This document shows, piece by piece, positions 36,795 through 45,795 of a stretch of 64,000 bases of DNA (the stretch's first letter is position 1; each line of letters starts with the position of its first letter). Source of the DNA: Xanthobacter autotrophicus (GTDB lineage Bacteria; Pseudomonadota; Alphaproteobacteria; Rhizobiales; Xanthobacteraceae). The translations under genes were made by a program, and so were the position numbers. The stretch lies in the NCBI RefSeq assembly GCF_030015065.1, contig NZ_JAIVFN010000004.1:44210-108209 (forward strand), written 5' to 3'. The notes beneath the pieces are model-generated. The model had not been told where the DNA came from. It did no database searches and was given only the letters and a program-made list of their open reading frames with translations.

Positions 36795-39752
36795 CTAGAG
36801 TCCAAGACCACGGCTGCGGTCGAAATCGATGCCGTGGCTCTGGGCCAGTTCACGACCAAGACTGCGGCCTGTGTCGAGGCTGATGCCGAGTTCCTTCCTG
36901 CGAGCTGCGAGCAAGGATTCGAGTTGCGGGTCGCGCTCCAGGCTCCGCGCCATGTCGCTCATCTGGACGCGGGTGGCCTTGTAGCCGGAGTAATCGCCGT
37001 CGCTGTACTGGCGGTGACGCTGCTGGTCGAGCTTCTTCCAGCGCTCGACAAATTGACCGGCGCGGCGCTCCGGATCGGTGCGGATTTCCGTTTCAAGCTG
37101 GAGGGCGCGAATGGTGCGATTGAGCTTGCCGCCGGCCGCCTCGTGTACCAGCTCCGGGTTCTTCTCGTAGGCCGCTTCCGCGTCCCGCCAGCCATGAGGG
37201 CGTAGCTCCTCGAAGGCCTTGCGGGCGTCAGAGAGTTCGCGAATCTGCTCGGGCGTCCCCTGGCCGGTCCCGTCGGCCGTAGAGAGGATCGCGTCCCACG
37301 CGCGGGCATGCCGGACGAGCGCGCGGGTTCGCGCCTGCCGCAGCACCGCCTCCGGATCTTCGGGAGGCTCCTGGGCGATCGGCCTGACTCTGTTTCCTGG
37401 CTCCTCGCGCAGGGCTGGTGCGTCCTGTGCAATGTCTACGGACGGCCTGAGCGTGTCGACGAGGTCTCGCAGCTTTTCCGGGACCTTGCGCACCATCTCG
37501 ACGACACGCTGGCGGAAGGTGATGCTGCGGCGCTCGGCATAGTCCTGCGCCGGATCGGAGCGCGGATAGTCCGACGCCATGTCCTTGGCCCGTTCACGCG
37601 ACAGGGTGCGCACCAGCCGGTCGCCATCCGCGAAGTCGTCGCGGCCATAGTGCAGCTCCATGCCGTCACGATGGCGCGACAGCGCGACATAGCTGGAATG
37701 GGCATCCATGCCGGGCGTGGCGAGCACATGGGTGCGGTCCACGGTCATGCCCTGCGCCTTGTGGATGGTGGCGGCATAGCCATGGTCGATGCGGTCGTAG
37801 TCCTTCAAGTCAAAGGCGACGGATCGTCCATCATCAATACGCACGGACATGGACTGCGCGCTGACCTCTTCGATGGTGCCGAGCGTGCCGTTCTTCACCC
37901 CGAGCCCGCGCTCGTTCTGTAGGAACATCACGCGGTCGCCACGGGCGAAGGAACGCGCGCCGCGCTCGACGGTGACGCGCACCTCCTCGCCGAGATCGCC
38001 CGCCTCCCGCATCCGCTCGCGGGCGGCCTGGTTGAGGGCGCGCACCTCTTCATTGGTGTGGGTGAGGATGATGCGACTGCTATCAGGCGCGACCTGCCGG
38101 CCACGGTCCCAACGTTCGATCAGCTCGCCCCGCGCCTGCTCCCGCGTCTGAGCGGCATGGACCATGCCGTTCCTCTCATAGGTATGAATCGCATCGCCGA
38201 TCCGGCCGGTCGCCAGATTGCGCGTGGCGTCGCGCTGCCAGTCCGCGCGCTGGCGGCGCACCTCGCCGATCTCGGCGCCGCCGTGACGCTCAACAAGCGA
38301 GCGGAAGGCGGCGCCCGCCTCGATCGATTGCAGTTGCTGCGGATCGCCAACCAGCACGACCTTGGCGCCAACGTCAGCGGCATGGGAGAGCACGCGCTCC
38401 AGCTGGCGCGTGCCGACCATGCCGGCCTCGTCAATCACCAGAACATCGCGTGAGGTGAGCAGATCCCGGCCTTGGCTCCAGCCATGTTCCAGGCTGGCAA
38501 TGGTGCGGGACGTGATGCCCGATCCGCTCTCCAGATTCTCCGCCGCGATGCCGGACAGCGCGACGCCGCGAACCTCCAGGCCGGCCGCCTGCCAGGCCTC
38601 ACGCGCGACACCCAGCATGGCGCTCTTCCCCGTCCCGGCATAACCGACGACTATGCCGAGATCGCGCGTGCCGGTGATGTGCGCCAGAGCGTCAGACTGC
38701 TCACCGGAGAGAACAAGGCCGCGCTGCTCAGCACGCTGAAGTGCCGCCTCCCTCTCTATATCCTTTACGGCATGGCGCTCGCGCTCCGCCATGAGCCCGG
38801 CAGCCCTGTGCAGACGCTGCTCGGCCTCGATCATCTGACGCGTGGTGAAGCGGTCCTCGCCGCGTCCGTCCTTGCCGAGCTCGATGAGATCGGGCGCGCG
38901 GCCCATTGCGCCTATCACCGCGTTGAACTGCTCGATCCCGTCGCTGTGGCGGTGCGCGAAGCGCGCCATGTCGCGCCGGGTGAAAGTCGATTGCTGATGG
39001 GTGATCGCATCCAGTGCCAGTGCCGGATCGGCGATGATGCGCGCGCCATTGCCGCGCGCGATCTCCCGGTGAAGCTCCGACCGATCGGCTGTCTCGATCC
39101 CTTCCGCTTCGATCCGCTGGGCGGGCGCGCCGATCTGGCTCTGCGGCTCCAGCGCGATGCCCTGCGCTTCCAGGCTGCGATGATCGATGCGCGCGTCGAT
39201 ATCGAGCTCGGCCAGCCGCTCATTGGCGAGTTCGGCCCAGCGTTCGCGCCAGCGCTCGACCATCTGGGTCGCATTCCACTCCCGCACCTTCGGACCGAAG
39301 CTATCCTCGTCCACCGAGCGCATGGTGAGCATGACATGGGCATGGGGTTTCGCCATGCCGTCCGCGCCAATATCCCAATGCACATTGAGATCGGCGACCA
39401 TTCCGAGATCGACGAACTCCGTCTCAACGAAGTCACGCGCGAGCGCGATGCCCTGTGCCTGGCTCATCTCGCGCGGCAGGGCGAACTCGACCTCGCGGGC
39501 GAGCTGCGCGTCTTTCCTGACCTCGAAGGCTTCGACATCGTTCCACAGCCGCTCACGGTCGCGCCACATCTCGGGCGCCCCGTCGGGCAGCAACACCTCT
39601 GAGTGCACGACACCGCGCTTGGACGAGAAGTCCTGAACGCGATCAATCCGCGTGTCGCGCAGCCGCGAGGCCGAGCGATAAGCGGCGGACGCCACCGCGC
39701 TGGAGCCGGCCCTGCGGCCGATGACCTTGACATGAAGATGATAAATCGCCAT
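36795..39752 (-). CDS. traA: Ti-type conjugative relaxase TraA (MOBQ) with helicase domain, 985 aa
   Basis: The N-terminal relaxase begins MAIYHLHVKVIGR with the YRSASRL tyrosine segment and the metal-binding histidines in NVHWDIG and KPHAHVML (near 125-145). A TraA/RecD-like helicase follows: Walker A VVGYAGTGKSAM (near 370), VLVIDEAGMVG (near 440) and GYAATIHKAQGMTVD with YVALSRHRD (near 655-690). The coiled C-terminal 250 residues probably contact partners. It nicks oriT and unwinds the transferred strand. It is divergent from traC/traD with oriT in between, exactly the pTi arrangement. Length is slightly below pTi TraA (about 1100 aa), still complete by motif. Confidence 0.93.
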   Translation of the reverse strand: MAIYHLHVKVIGRRAGSSAVASAAYRSASRLRDTRIDRVQDFSSKRGVVHSEVLLPDGAPEMWRDRERLWNDVEAFEVRKDAQLAREVEFALPREMSQAQGIALARDFVETEFVDLGMVADLNVHWDIGADGMAKPHAHVMLTMRSVDEDSFGPKVREWNATQMVERWRERWAELANERLAELDIDARIDHRSLEAQGIALEPQSQIGAPAQRIEAEGIETADRSELHREIARGNGARIIADPALALDAITHQQSTFTRRDMARFAHRHSDGIEQFNAVIGAMGRAPDLIELGKDGRGEDRFTTRQMIEAEQRLHRAAGLMAERERHAVKDIEREAALQRAEQRGLVLSGEQSDALAHITGTRDLGIVVGYAGTGKSAMLGVAREAWQAAGLEVRGVALSGIAAENLESGSGITSRTIASLEHGWSQGRDLLTSRDVLVIDEAGMVGTRQLERVLSHAADVGAKVVLVGDPQQLQSIEAGAAFRSLVERHGGAEIGEVRRQRADWQRDATRNLATGRIGDAIHTYERNGMVHAAQTREQARGELIERWDRGRQVAPDSSRIILTHTNEEVRALNQAARERMREAGDLGEEVRVTVERGARSFARGDRVMFLQNERGLGVKNGTLGTIEEVSAQSMSVRIDDGRSVAFDLKDYDRIDHGYAATIHKAQGMTVDRTHVLATPGMDAHSSYVALSRHRDGMELHYGRDDFADGDRLVRTLSRERAKDMASDYPRSDPAQDYAERRSITFRQRVVEMVRKVPEKLRDLVDTLRPSVDIAQDAPALREEPGNRVRPIAQEPPEDPEAVLRQARTRALVRHARAWDAILSTADGTGQGTPEQIRELSDARKAFEELRPHGWRDAEAAYEKNPELVHEAAGGKLNRTIRALQLETEIRTDPERRAGQFVERWKKLDQQRHRQYSDGDYSGYKATRVQMSDMARSLERDPQLESLLAARRKELGISLDTGRSLGRELAQSHGIDFDRSRGLGL

Positions 39753-39782
39753 CGCGATCCGAACATCACCACGGCGAAGTGC

Positions 39783-39812
39783 GCGTCGGAACGACGTATA
39801 AGCGCGCCCTCG
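39783..39812 (+). other. Origin of transfer (oriT), pTi/RSF1010-like nic region
   Basis: Between the divergent traA and traC genes, an inverted repeat CGTCG (39,784-39,788)/CGACG (39,792-39,796) is followed by TAAGCGCGCCCT (39,799-39,810). This closely matches the TAAGTGCGCCCT nic region of RSF1010 and the corresponding pTi sequence, and the reverse strand carries the pTi-like TTATACGTCG. By analogy the nick would fall near 39,806/39,807. Match by eye only. Confidence 0.75.
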
Positions 39813-39923
39813 AAACTATTTTCTCGGGACTGATCGCGCCGTTCCAGCCCGTCCCGTCACCCTTACAGCATTTCGGCAGGCGCTCAACTATCATCGCTCC
39901 ATCGACAGCTTATGGAGACGACG

Positions 39924-40250
39924 ATGCGCAAACCACGGGACTTCGATGCAGAACTGAAATCGCTGGAAGACAAGGCGCGAGACCTGAAAGCACGCAAGGT
40001 GCAGCAGCTTGGCGAACTGGTCATCTCGACCGGAGCCGACGCTCTTAGCGCCGAGGAACTGGCGGGCGCGCTGATCGTGCTGGCCGAAATCAAGGACGCC
40101 GGAAAGAGGGAGGCATGGGCGAAGCGTGGCGCCGCGTTCTTTCAGGGGCGGGCACGCCGAACTGCATCAGCGTCTGAGCTCGACGTTGGTGGCGCTCAAC
40201 CGCAACCGGGCGGCGCGCAACCGGCATCAGGGAGCGCGGGCGCGGAATGA
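39924..40250 (+). CDS. traC: Conjugal transfer protein TraC-like, 108 aa
   Basis: The protein is small and charged: MRKPRDFDAELKSLEDKARDLKARKVQQLGEL, a predicted helical/coiled N-terminus, then AEELAGALIVLAEIKD and KRGAAFFQ, resembling Ti-plasmid TraC (about 100 aa), an accessory factor of oriT processing. I chose the ATG at 39924 because GGAG lies 6 bases upstream; a second ATG at 39912 is possible. The Gly/Ala/Gln-rich tail (GGAQPQPGGAQP) is low-complexity. It overlaps nothing and is followed by traD after a single base. Confidence 0.8.
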   Translation: MRKPRDFDAELKSLEDKARDLKARKVQQLGELVISTGADALSAEELAGALIVLAEIKDAGKREAWAKRGAAFFQGRARRTASASELDVGGAQPQPGGAQPASGSAGAE

Positions 40251-40251
40251 T

Positions 40252-40470
40252 ATGCGCACCTGGCAGGTCGAGCGTCGCAGGCGGACGCGGCATCTGATCG
40301 AGCTTGGCGGCCTCGTGGTTAAGGCCGGGATCGTGGACCTGACCGGCGATGATCGCGCCATGATCTACGGCGCACTGCTCTGGATGGCCGACAAGCTCCG
40401 AAGCGAAGAGCGCGACAAGGCGCTGGCGCTGTGGGCTGCGAAGGGAAAGCAGGGGTTCGACGGTGGCTGA
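40252..40470 (+). CDS. traD: Conjugal transfer protein TraD, 72 aa
   Basis: A 72-residue product starting MRTWQVERRRRTRHLIELGG, with LVVKAGIVDLTGDDRAMIYGALLWMADKL, matches the Ti-type TraD family (about 70 aa, function ancillary to the coupling protein). The ATG at 40252 follows the traC stop by one base; a longer upstream frame inside traC is rejected. In pTi the next gene would be traG, but here the following gene runs the opposite way and is defence-related, so the transfer operon is cut short after traD. Confidence 0.85.
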   Translation: MRTWQVERRRRTRHLIELGGLVVKAGIVDLTGDDRAMIYGALLWMADKLRSEERDKALALWAAKGKQGFDGG

Positions 40471-40486
40471 CGTGATTGTTCCTGTG

Positions 40487-41227
40487 TCACTCAGCAGTCT
40501 TTTCCTGCTGTCGCTTGATCTCATTCAACCGCTCGGCCTGCGGTTTCGTCTTTGCAAGGACGCGCCGAGTTGCGTCCACGTTCAGCCATCTTGGACCTGC
40601 GGTAATGCCCACCTGTTCCGCTTGCAAAAGTAGCGCCTGCTGTTCCTCGAAAGTTGACGAGCGCCGATATACGAGGTCGGCAGCTTGCGCGACAAGCTCG
40701 TCCAGAGAGGAAGAGTGTCCGCCGAGCGAATAAATATCTTCGGGCGTTACAGCGTCGATTTCCAGAACTACTTCAGATTGGCTATTTTTCCAGCGACCAG
40801 CCCCATCGCTATAGCCGTTGATCGCGTTCCTGTTCCGCTCTATCGCCTCAGTGAAGGCAGGATTCCGGTATAGCTTGGACAGGTTGACGATGACGCTGCA
40901 AGGTGGCGGGTGAAGGCAAAGGATCGTTCCCTGATAACCTTGACCTTCCGGCGGAACGCCGCCCTTGAAGGCTTTGGCTACCTCGATGGATGTGGTCCAC
41001 GAGGAAATCTTTTCGGACAATCTGTCCTCCCCAATGAGGTCCCAGACACCGCCCTTCGGCAAAGCGATCTGCCGGAAACAGCACAGCGCGCTGGAGCGAT
41101 ATTCTGGAGGAAGGCTTGCACAGGCAGCTTTCAGTGCAATGCCACGCTTGCGGTTCTGGCTGGCGTCGCCGCCACGCTGCCAATCACTGATAGCCTGCAA
41201 TAGCGGCAGTTCAAAAACGTAGCTCAT
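40487..41227 (-). CDS. Putative ADP-ribosyltransferase-like protein coupled to AbiEii, 246 aa
   Basis: I do not recognise a named family. An ART-like pattern can be read: Arg in CCFRQIALPKG, a SSWTTSIEVAKAFKGG segment like the Ser-Thr-Ser motif, and QSEVVLEIDAVTPEDIYSL like the final Glu strand. These are in the R-S-E order. The N-terminal 45 residues are helical. Its ATG overlaps the AbiEii stop (ATGA), so it is the third gene of the abiE operon. The start at 41227 (MSYVFELPLLQAI) is chosen for this coupling. It may be a second toxin or modifier; a simple hypothetical protein is the alternative. Confidence 0.6.
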   Translation of the reverse strand: MSYVFELPLLQAISDWQRGGDASQNRKRGIALKAACASLPPEYRSSALCCFRQIALPKGGVWDLIGEDRLSEKISSWTTSIEVAKAFKGGVPPEGQGYQGTILCLHPPPCSVIVNLSKLYRNPAFTEAIERNRNAINGYSDGAGRWKNSQSEVVLEIDAVTPEDIYSLGGHSSSLDELVAQAADLVYRRSSTFEEQQALLLQAEQVGITAGPRWLNVDATRRVLAKTKPQAERLNEIKRQQEKTAE

Positions 41228-42150
41228 GTGAACAGCACCTTTTCCAGCGCATCGGCCAGCTCGCGCCGTTTGGCATCGGGCAACTGGGCGAGGTTGCGCT
41301 GCTTCCACATGACGGCGGGCAGATGCTGGGCTTCCGGTATCCCGAGAAGTGCCCAATCCGGTTCGCCGCGTTTGAAGCCGGCAAGGAAGTGCCGATGGTC
41401 TTCCGGCATTTCGGCCACGATCGCGGCGATGATCGCTTCCCGCGCTGCATCAAGGTCCGCAAGCGCGACAGGCTCCTGAGTCATGCCGGCGAAGCCGCGC
41501 GCAAACTCCTCATCCAGCGGTTTGCGGGTCGGGGCGAGAACTTCGGCCATCGGACGGTTGTGACTGATGACGTAGACCAGAAAGGCGCGCCGCAACTCGT
41601 CGCCGACGCCCTCGTTTGCCAAGAGGCTGCGCACGTCGAAGAGATCGCGCGGGTGCTGGCGGTCGAAGGCCGCCACGATCTTGCCCGCGTAGAGGTCGGC
41701 GAATGACACGACCTGCATTTCGGCGAAGCCGAAGGCGTCTTCGACAACGGGCACCACGCTCATTACAACGGGATCATAGACCGCACCACGGAGCACTGGC
41801 GTCACCTCGATCTTGATCTGCACGCCGCTCGCCCGGACGATCAGCTTGGTGACGATATTCTCGTCGGCGGAACGTGAAGCATTGACGCGCGCAACAGGGA
41901 TCGCCCGCTCGATCCGTTCCTTGATCCTCATCATGGCGGCGTTGATTGCCGCGAGCGATGCGGCCCGATCTTCGACCGGCAGATAGGTCAGGTCGATGTC
42001 CACCGAGAGGCGCGGCATGTCGCGCACGAACAGGTTGATCGCGGTGCCGCCCTTGAGCGCGAAAGTCCGCTCCTCCGCTACGAAAGGAAGGACGCGAATG
42101 AGCAGGGCGACCTGCTGCCGATATGTGTCCAGGAAGGCCATGAACTTCAC
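41224..42150 (-). CDS. abiEii: AbiEii/AbiGii-family nucleotidyltransferase toxin, 308 aa
   Basis: The N-terminal nucleotidyltransferase has FALKGGTAINLFV and the acidic pair LSVDIDLTYL (near 40-58), then the KLIVRASGVQIKIEV strand and the LYAGKIVAAFDRQHPRDLFDV box, all AbiEii hallmarks. These type IV toxins transfer nucleotides (to tRNA, for relatives) and cause growth arrest on phage infection. Translation probably starts at GTG 42150, overlapping the AbiEi stop (GTGA); an internal ATG at 42141 is the alternative. It pairs with the upstream AbiEi antitoxin. Confidence 0.92.
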   Translation of the reverse strand: MKFMAFLDTYRQQVALLIRVLPFVAEERTFALKGGTAINLFVRDMPRLSVDIDLTYLPVEDRAASLAAINAAMMRIKERIERAIPVARVNASRSADENIVTKLIVRASGVQIKIEVTPVLRGAVYDPVVMSVVPVVEDAFGFAEMQVVSFADLYAGKIVAAFDRQHPRDLFDVRSLLANEGVGDELRRAFLVYVISHNRPMAEVLAPTRKPLDEEFARGFAGMTQEPVALADLDAAREAIIAAIVAEMPEDHRHFLAGFKRGEPDWALLGIPEAQHLPAVMWKQRNLAQLPDAKRRELADALEKVLFT

Positions 42151-42944
42151 GGATCTCCAAGATCGGACGGCACGGTGATGTTGTAGCGCGGATCGAGCTT
42201 CCCGCCTTTAGCGAGGACGCGCTTGCCCGAACCCAGATCGACGCGGGATACATCGAGCCGGGATCGCCACGCATGGCGGTGGCGGTCGGCGAAGTAGAGA
42301 AAAAGCCGCTTCACCTTCACGCTGGCGCAAGCCTCAAGTAGGGCTTGCAAACGGCGTGGGCTCAGATCGCTCAGCCCCTCCATCAAGGCGTCGGCCTGAT
42401 GAAAACTTTCATGCTCGGGCAGTTCGTCGAGCAATTCGAGAATGGCCCGCTCCTTGCCGGAATAGCGGACAGGTAAGGTCAGGCCGCCGGCGCTGACCAT
42501 GACCGGGTTTGACTCGGGCGGTGCGTCGGAGCCGCCGGGAAACAGCCGCACGCTGTTGTGCCAATGAAAGGTCACGTCGAGCGGCAGGTCCGCCAGCCAG
42601 GTCGGCGGCCGCTTCGGCCCGTAGAGGTGAACCTCGCGCACTACTGTCAAAAGGTAGTGGGCGTAACCCTGCTGTTCGAGCGCGGTACGCCCGCCGACGG
42701 TCAGCGGAAGGTCCAGAACCGTCTGGAGCGAGACGGCCACCTGCTGCCAGGTGAGTGGCGTGCGCGACCGGCGATAGACCCGCCGGGCCGGGCTATCGAG
42801 CCAGCCCGCGCGAACATACTGGCTGCGCAGCGCCGATGAATAGCCGTGGGCCTCCATCCAGGCGGCATCGGCCAGGAGCCCTTCCGGGAGCTCCTGCTGG
42901 AGTCGGTTTAGCTTACCGCCAGAACGCATATTCATGCTTGGCAT
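42147..42944 (-). CDS. abiEi: AbiEi-family antitoxin / transcriptional repressor, 265 aa
   Basis: The N-terminal winged helix reads GKLNRLQQELPEGLLADAAWMEAHGYSS, then VRAGWLDSPARRVYRR. It is followed by the AbiEi C-terminal domain with LYGPKRPPTWLADLP and LSDLSPRRLQALLEACASVKVKRLF. AbiEi neutralises AbiEii and represses the operon by binding upstream repeats. Start ATG 42944 is chosen, though 42935 and 42929 are also in frame and no strong ribosome-binding site separates them. The longer frame to 43031 is unlikely. The 284 bases before the next gene (to 43,228) hold the operon's control region but I see no clear operator. Confidence 0.9.
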   Translation of the reverse strand: MPSMNMRSGGKLNRLQQELPEGLLADAAWMEAHGYSSALRSQYVRAGWLDSPARRVYRRSRTPLTWQQVAVSLQTVLDLPLTVGGRTALEQQGYAHYLLTVVREVHLYGPKRPPTWLADLPLDVTFHWHNSVRLFPGGSDAPPESNPVMVSAGGLTLPVRYSGKERAILELLDELPEHESFHQADALMEGLSDLSPRRLQALLEACASVKVKRLFLYFADRHRHAWRSRLDVSRVDLGSGKRVLAKGGKLDPRYNITVPSDLGDP

Positions 42945-43228
42945 TTTTGTCGATTTGCAAACCGATGTCGAGTTCGTACTTTTCGCGATTCGCCAAGCCT
43001 CTCTTAGCGTTTCACGAATCCGACAAACCATCCCTCAAGATCGATGAGGTGGCCGCCTACATCGGACCATCCTTAAAACGCCGCTTTCAGAGGGGAATCT
43101 TCAACGTGATGCTGCGGCAGCCCCAGCCCAACCTGCGCGGCTTGCCCCAAGATGGGAAGCTACCGCTACCTTCCCTGATTTTCTCCGATCTTCTATAAAC
43201 TTCCTCAACCACGTGTCACGATGGGCGC

Positions 43229-43426
43229 ATGGACGACGAAATCCTGACGATCCGGGAAATGGCGGAACTTCTCAAGATCAATGAGAAGACCGCCTACAAG
43301 CTTGCCTCGGCAGGCAAGATTCCTGGCTTCAAGGTCGGCGGATCGTGGCGATTCCAGCGGCAGGAAATCGCAAACTGGATAAAGCGTAAGGTTGAGGAAC
43401 AGCAGGGTGGCAGCGGGGGCGCATGA
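43229..43426 (+). CDS. Excisionase-type MerR-like HTH regulator of the restriction operon, 65 aa
   Basis: The product begins LTIREMAELLKINEKTAYKL after a short lead and continues KIPGFKVGGSWRFQRQEIANWI, the HTH_17/excisionase-family DNA-binding fold. Because its stop overlaps the start of hsdR (ATGA), it is more likely a controller of restriction expression than an excisionase of the element. Position as first gene of an hsd operon is common for this family. Confidence 0.85.
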   Translation: MDDEILTIREMAELLKINEKTAYKLASAGKIPGFKVGGSWRFQRQEIANWIKRKVEEQQGGSGGA

Positions 43427-45795
43427 CAAACGAAGCCGACACCTGCCGAAAAATCGTTGTGCCCAAGCTGCAATCGGCGGGGTGGGATAACGAACCTCAT
43501 TCTATCGCCGAGCAGCGCACCATCACGGATGGCCGCGTCATTCCCGTAGGCAAGGGTTTCGTCCGCAAGCCGCCCAAGCGGGTCGACTACCTGCTGCGCT
43601 ACACGCGGGACTTCCCGCTTGCCGTAGTCGAGGCAAAGGCCAGTTACAAATCCGCGACTGATGCCGTGCAGCAGGCCCGCGACTATGCGGAAATCCTCGG
43701 GCTCAAATACGCCTACGCCACCAACGGCGCCGAGATCATCGAGATCGACTATTTCAAGGGGACGGAAACGCGCGTCGCCGACTTCCCTACGCCTGACGGC
43801 CTTTGGCGGCGCTATCAGGCGGGTAGCGGAATCGACACTCCCGAGCAGGTGGAGCACCTAATCGCTCCCTACAACACGGTCGGCGGCAAGCCGCCCCGGT
43901 ACTACCAGCAAATCGCCATCAACCGGACGGTCGAAGCGATCCTCGCCGGGAGGAAGCGCCTGCTTCTCACGATGGCGACGGGAACGGGCAAGACCATAGT
44001 TGCCTTCCAGATTTGCTGGAAGCTTTGGTCGAGCCGCTGGAACCGGACTGGGGAGTATCGCAAGCCGCGCATCCTGTTTCTCGCGGATCGCAACATCCTC
44101 ATCGACGATCCGAAGGACAAGACCTTCACCCCTTTCGGGGATGCTCGCCACAAGATCGAATCTGGCGAGATCGTCAAAAGCCGGGAAATGTATTTCGCCA
44201 TCTATCAGGCGCTTGCAGAGGACGAGCGCCGCGTAGGGCTTTTTCGCGACTATCCGCCGGACTTCTTCGACCTCATCATTGTCGATGAATGTCACCGGGG
44301 AAGCGCGCGGGATGACAGCTCATGGCGCGTCATCCTTGATCATTTCAATCCCGCTTACCAGCTTGGCATGACGGCCACGCCTCTGCGCGAGGACAACCGC
44401 GACACCTACCTCTATTTCGGCAATCCGATCTACGAATATAGCCTGCGGCAGGGCATCGACGATGGCTTTCTCGCGCCTTATCGTGTTCATCGCGTCGTCA
44501 CACAATGGGACGCGGCCGGATGGCGGCCGAGCAGAGATGAGGTTGACCGCTTCGGCCGGACGATCCCCGATGACGAGTACCAGACCAAGGACTTCGAGCG
44601 GACCATAGCCTTGCGTGCCCGGACGGAGGCCATCGCACGCCACCTGACCGACTTTCTCAAGAAGACCGACCGTTTCGCCAAGACCATCGTGTTCTGCGTC
44701 GATCAGGAACACGCCTCGGAAATGCGGCAGGCGCTGGTCAACCTCAATGCCGACCTTGTGGCGCAGTATCCCGACTATGTGGCGCGCGTCACCGCCGACG
44801 AGGGCGCCATCGGGCGCGGCCACCTGTCCAAATTCCAGGACCTCGAAACCAAAACGCCGGTTATCCTCACGTCGTCGCAGCTTCTGACGACCGGCGTCGA
44901 TGCGCCGACCTGCAAGAATGTCGTTCTGGCGCGCGTCGTTGGCTCCATGAGCGAGTTCAAGCAGATCATCGGGCGCGGGACGCGCCTGCGCGACGATTAC
45001 GGCAAGCTGTGGTTCAACATCCTCGACTACACCGGCTCGGCCACCCGCATGTTCGCCGACCCGGACTTCGACGGCGATCCGGCCCGGATCACGGAAGAAG
45101 AAGTGAACGACGACGGGGAAACCACCGCGACGACGGAAATCGTCCCCGAAGGGCAGGAGCCGGAACCCGCCCCGCCCGATGAAGGCGAACCCGGCGTGAT
45201 CGAACCGCCGACCGGCGAGCCGCGCAAATTCTATTTCGACGGCGGCCAGGTCGAAGTCGTGGCCCATCTGGTCCACGAGCTTGATCCGAACGGCAAGCAG
45301 CTTCGCGTCGTCAAGTACACCGACTACGCCGCCGAAAGCGTGCGGTCATTGGCTCCGACCTCCGCCGAGCTTCGCAGGCGGTGGGCGGACGCGGACCAGC
45401 GTAGCGAGATCATCGCCGCCCTGGCCGAGCGCGGGATCGACTTCGACGTGCTGGCCGAACAGACCGGCCAGACCGATGCCGACCCCTTCGACCTGCTTTG
45501 CCATCTGGCCTTCAACGCGCCGCTTCGCACAAGGCGCGAGCGGGCGCAGCGCCTCAAGGCCGAGCGCAAGGATTATTTCGAGAAGTTCTCCCCCGAGGCG
45601 CGTCAGGTGCTCGACGAGCTTCTGGAAAAATACGCGGAGCACGGCGACGCGCAGTTTGTCTTGCCGGACGTGCTCAAGGTTCCGCCCATCTCAACTCACG
45701 GCCAGCCCGCCGAAATCATCAAGCTGTTCGGTGGCCCCGATGAGCTTCGCCGGGCCGTGACCGACCTGCAAGGACTGCTCTATGGCACGAACTAA
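43423..45795 (+). CDS. hsdR: Type I restriction endonuclease subunit R (HsdR), EcoEI-like, 790 aa
   Basis: The N-terminal nuclease has VDYLLRY and LAVVEAKASY (near 60-75; the D and E-x-K motif), then the helicase with Walker A TMATGTGKTIVAF (near 183), IIVDECHRG (near 286), MTATPLREDN and IGRGTRLRDDYGK (motif VI). The C-terminus matches the EcoEI_R_C domain (PISTHGQPAEIIKLFGGPD near the end). It is the DNA-translocating, cutting subunit. The length is normal for this subtype. It overlaps the HTH gene upstream and hsdM downstream by 14 bases. Confidence 0.94.
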   Translation: MTNEADTCRKIVVPKLQSAGWDNEPHSIAEQRTITDGRVIPVGKGFVRKPPKRVDYLLRYTRDFPLAVVEAKASYKSATDAVQQARDYAEILGLKYAYATNGAEIIEIDYFKGTETRVADFPTPDGLWRRYQAGSGIDTPEQVEHLIAPYNTVGGKPPRYYQQIAINRTVEAILAGRKRLLLTMATGTGKTIVAFQICWKLWSSRWNRTGEYRKPRILFLADRNILIDDPKDKTFTPFGDARHKIESGEIVKSREMYFAIYQALAEDERRVGLFRDYPPDFFDLIIVDECHRGSARDDSSWRVILDHFNPAYQLGMTATPLREDNRDTYLYFGNPIYEYSLRQGIDDGFLAPYRVHRVVTQWDAAGWRPSRDEVDRFGRTIPDDEYQTKDFERTIALRARTEAIARHLTDFLKKTDRFAKTIVFCVDQEHASEMRQALVNLNADLVAQYPDYVARVTADEGAIGRGHLSKFQDLETKTPVILTSSQLLTTGVDAPTCKNVVLARVVGSMSEFKQIIGRGTRLRDDYGKLWFNILDYTGSATRMFADPDFDGDPARITEEEVNDDGETTATTEIVPEGQEPEPAPPDEGEPGVIEPPTGEPRKFYFDGGQVEVVAHLVHELDPNGKQLRVVKYTDYAAESVRSLAPTSAELRRRWADADQRSEIIAALAERGIDFDVLAEQTGQTDADPFDLLCHLAFNAPLRTRRERAQRLKAERKDYFEKFSPEARQVLDELLEKYAEHGDAQFVLPDVLKVPPISTHGQPAEIIKLFGGPDELRRAVTDLQGLLYGTN

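Noticed and set aside
43229..43426. Excisionase of the mobilizable element
   Set aside because: The fold is excisionase-like, but the gene overlaps hsdR and is 7 kb from the integrase, so a restriction-operon regulator is more likely.
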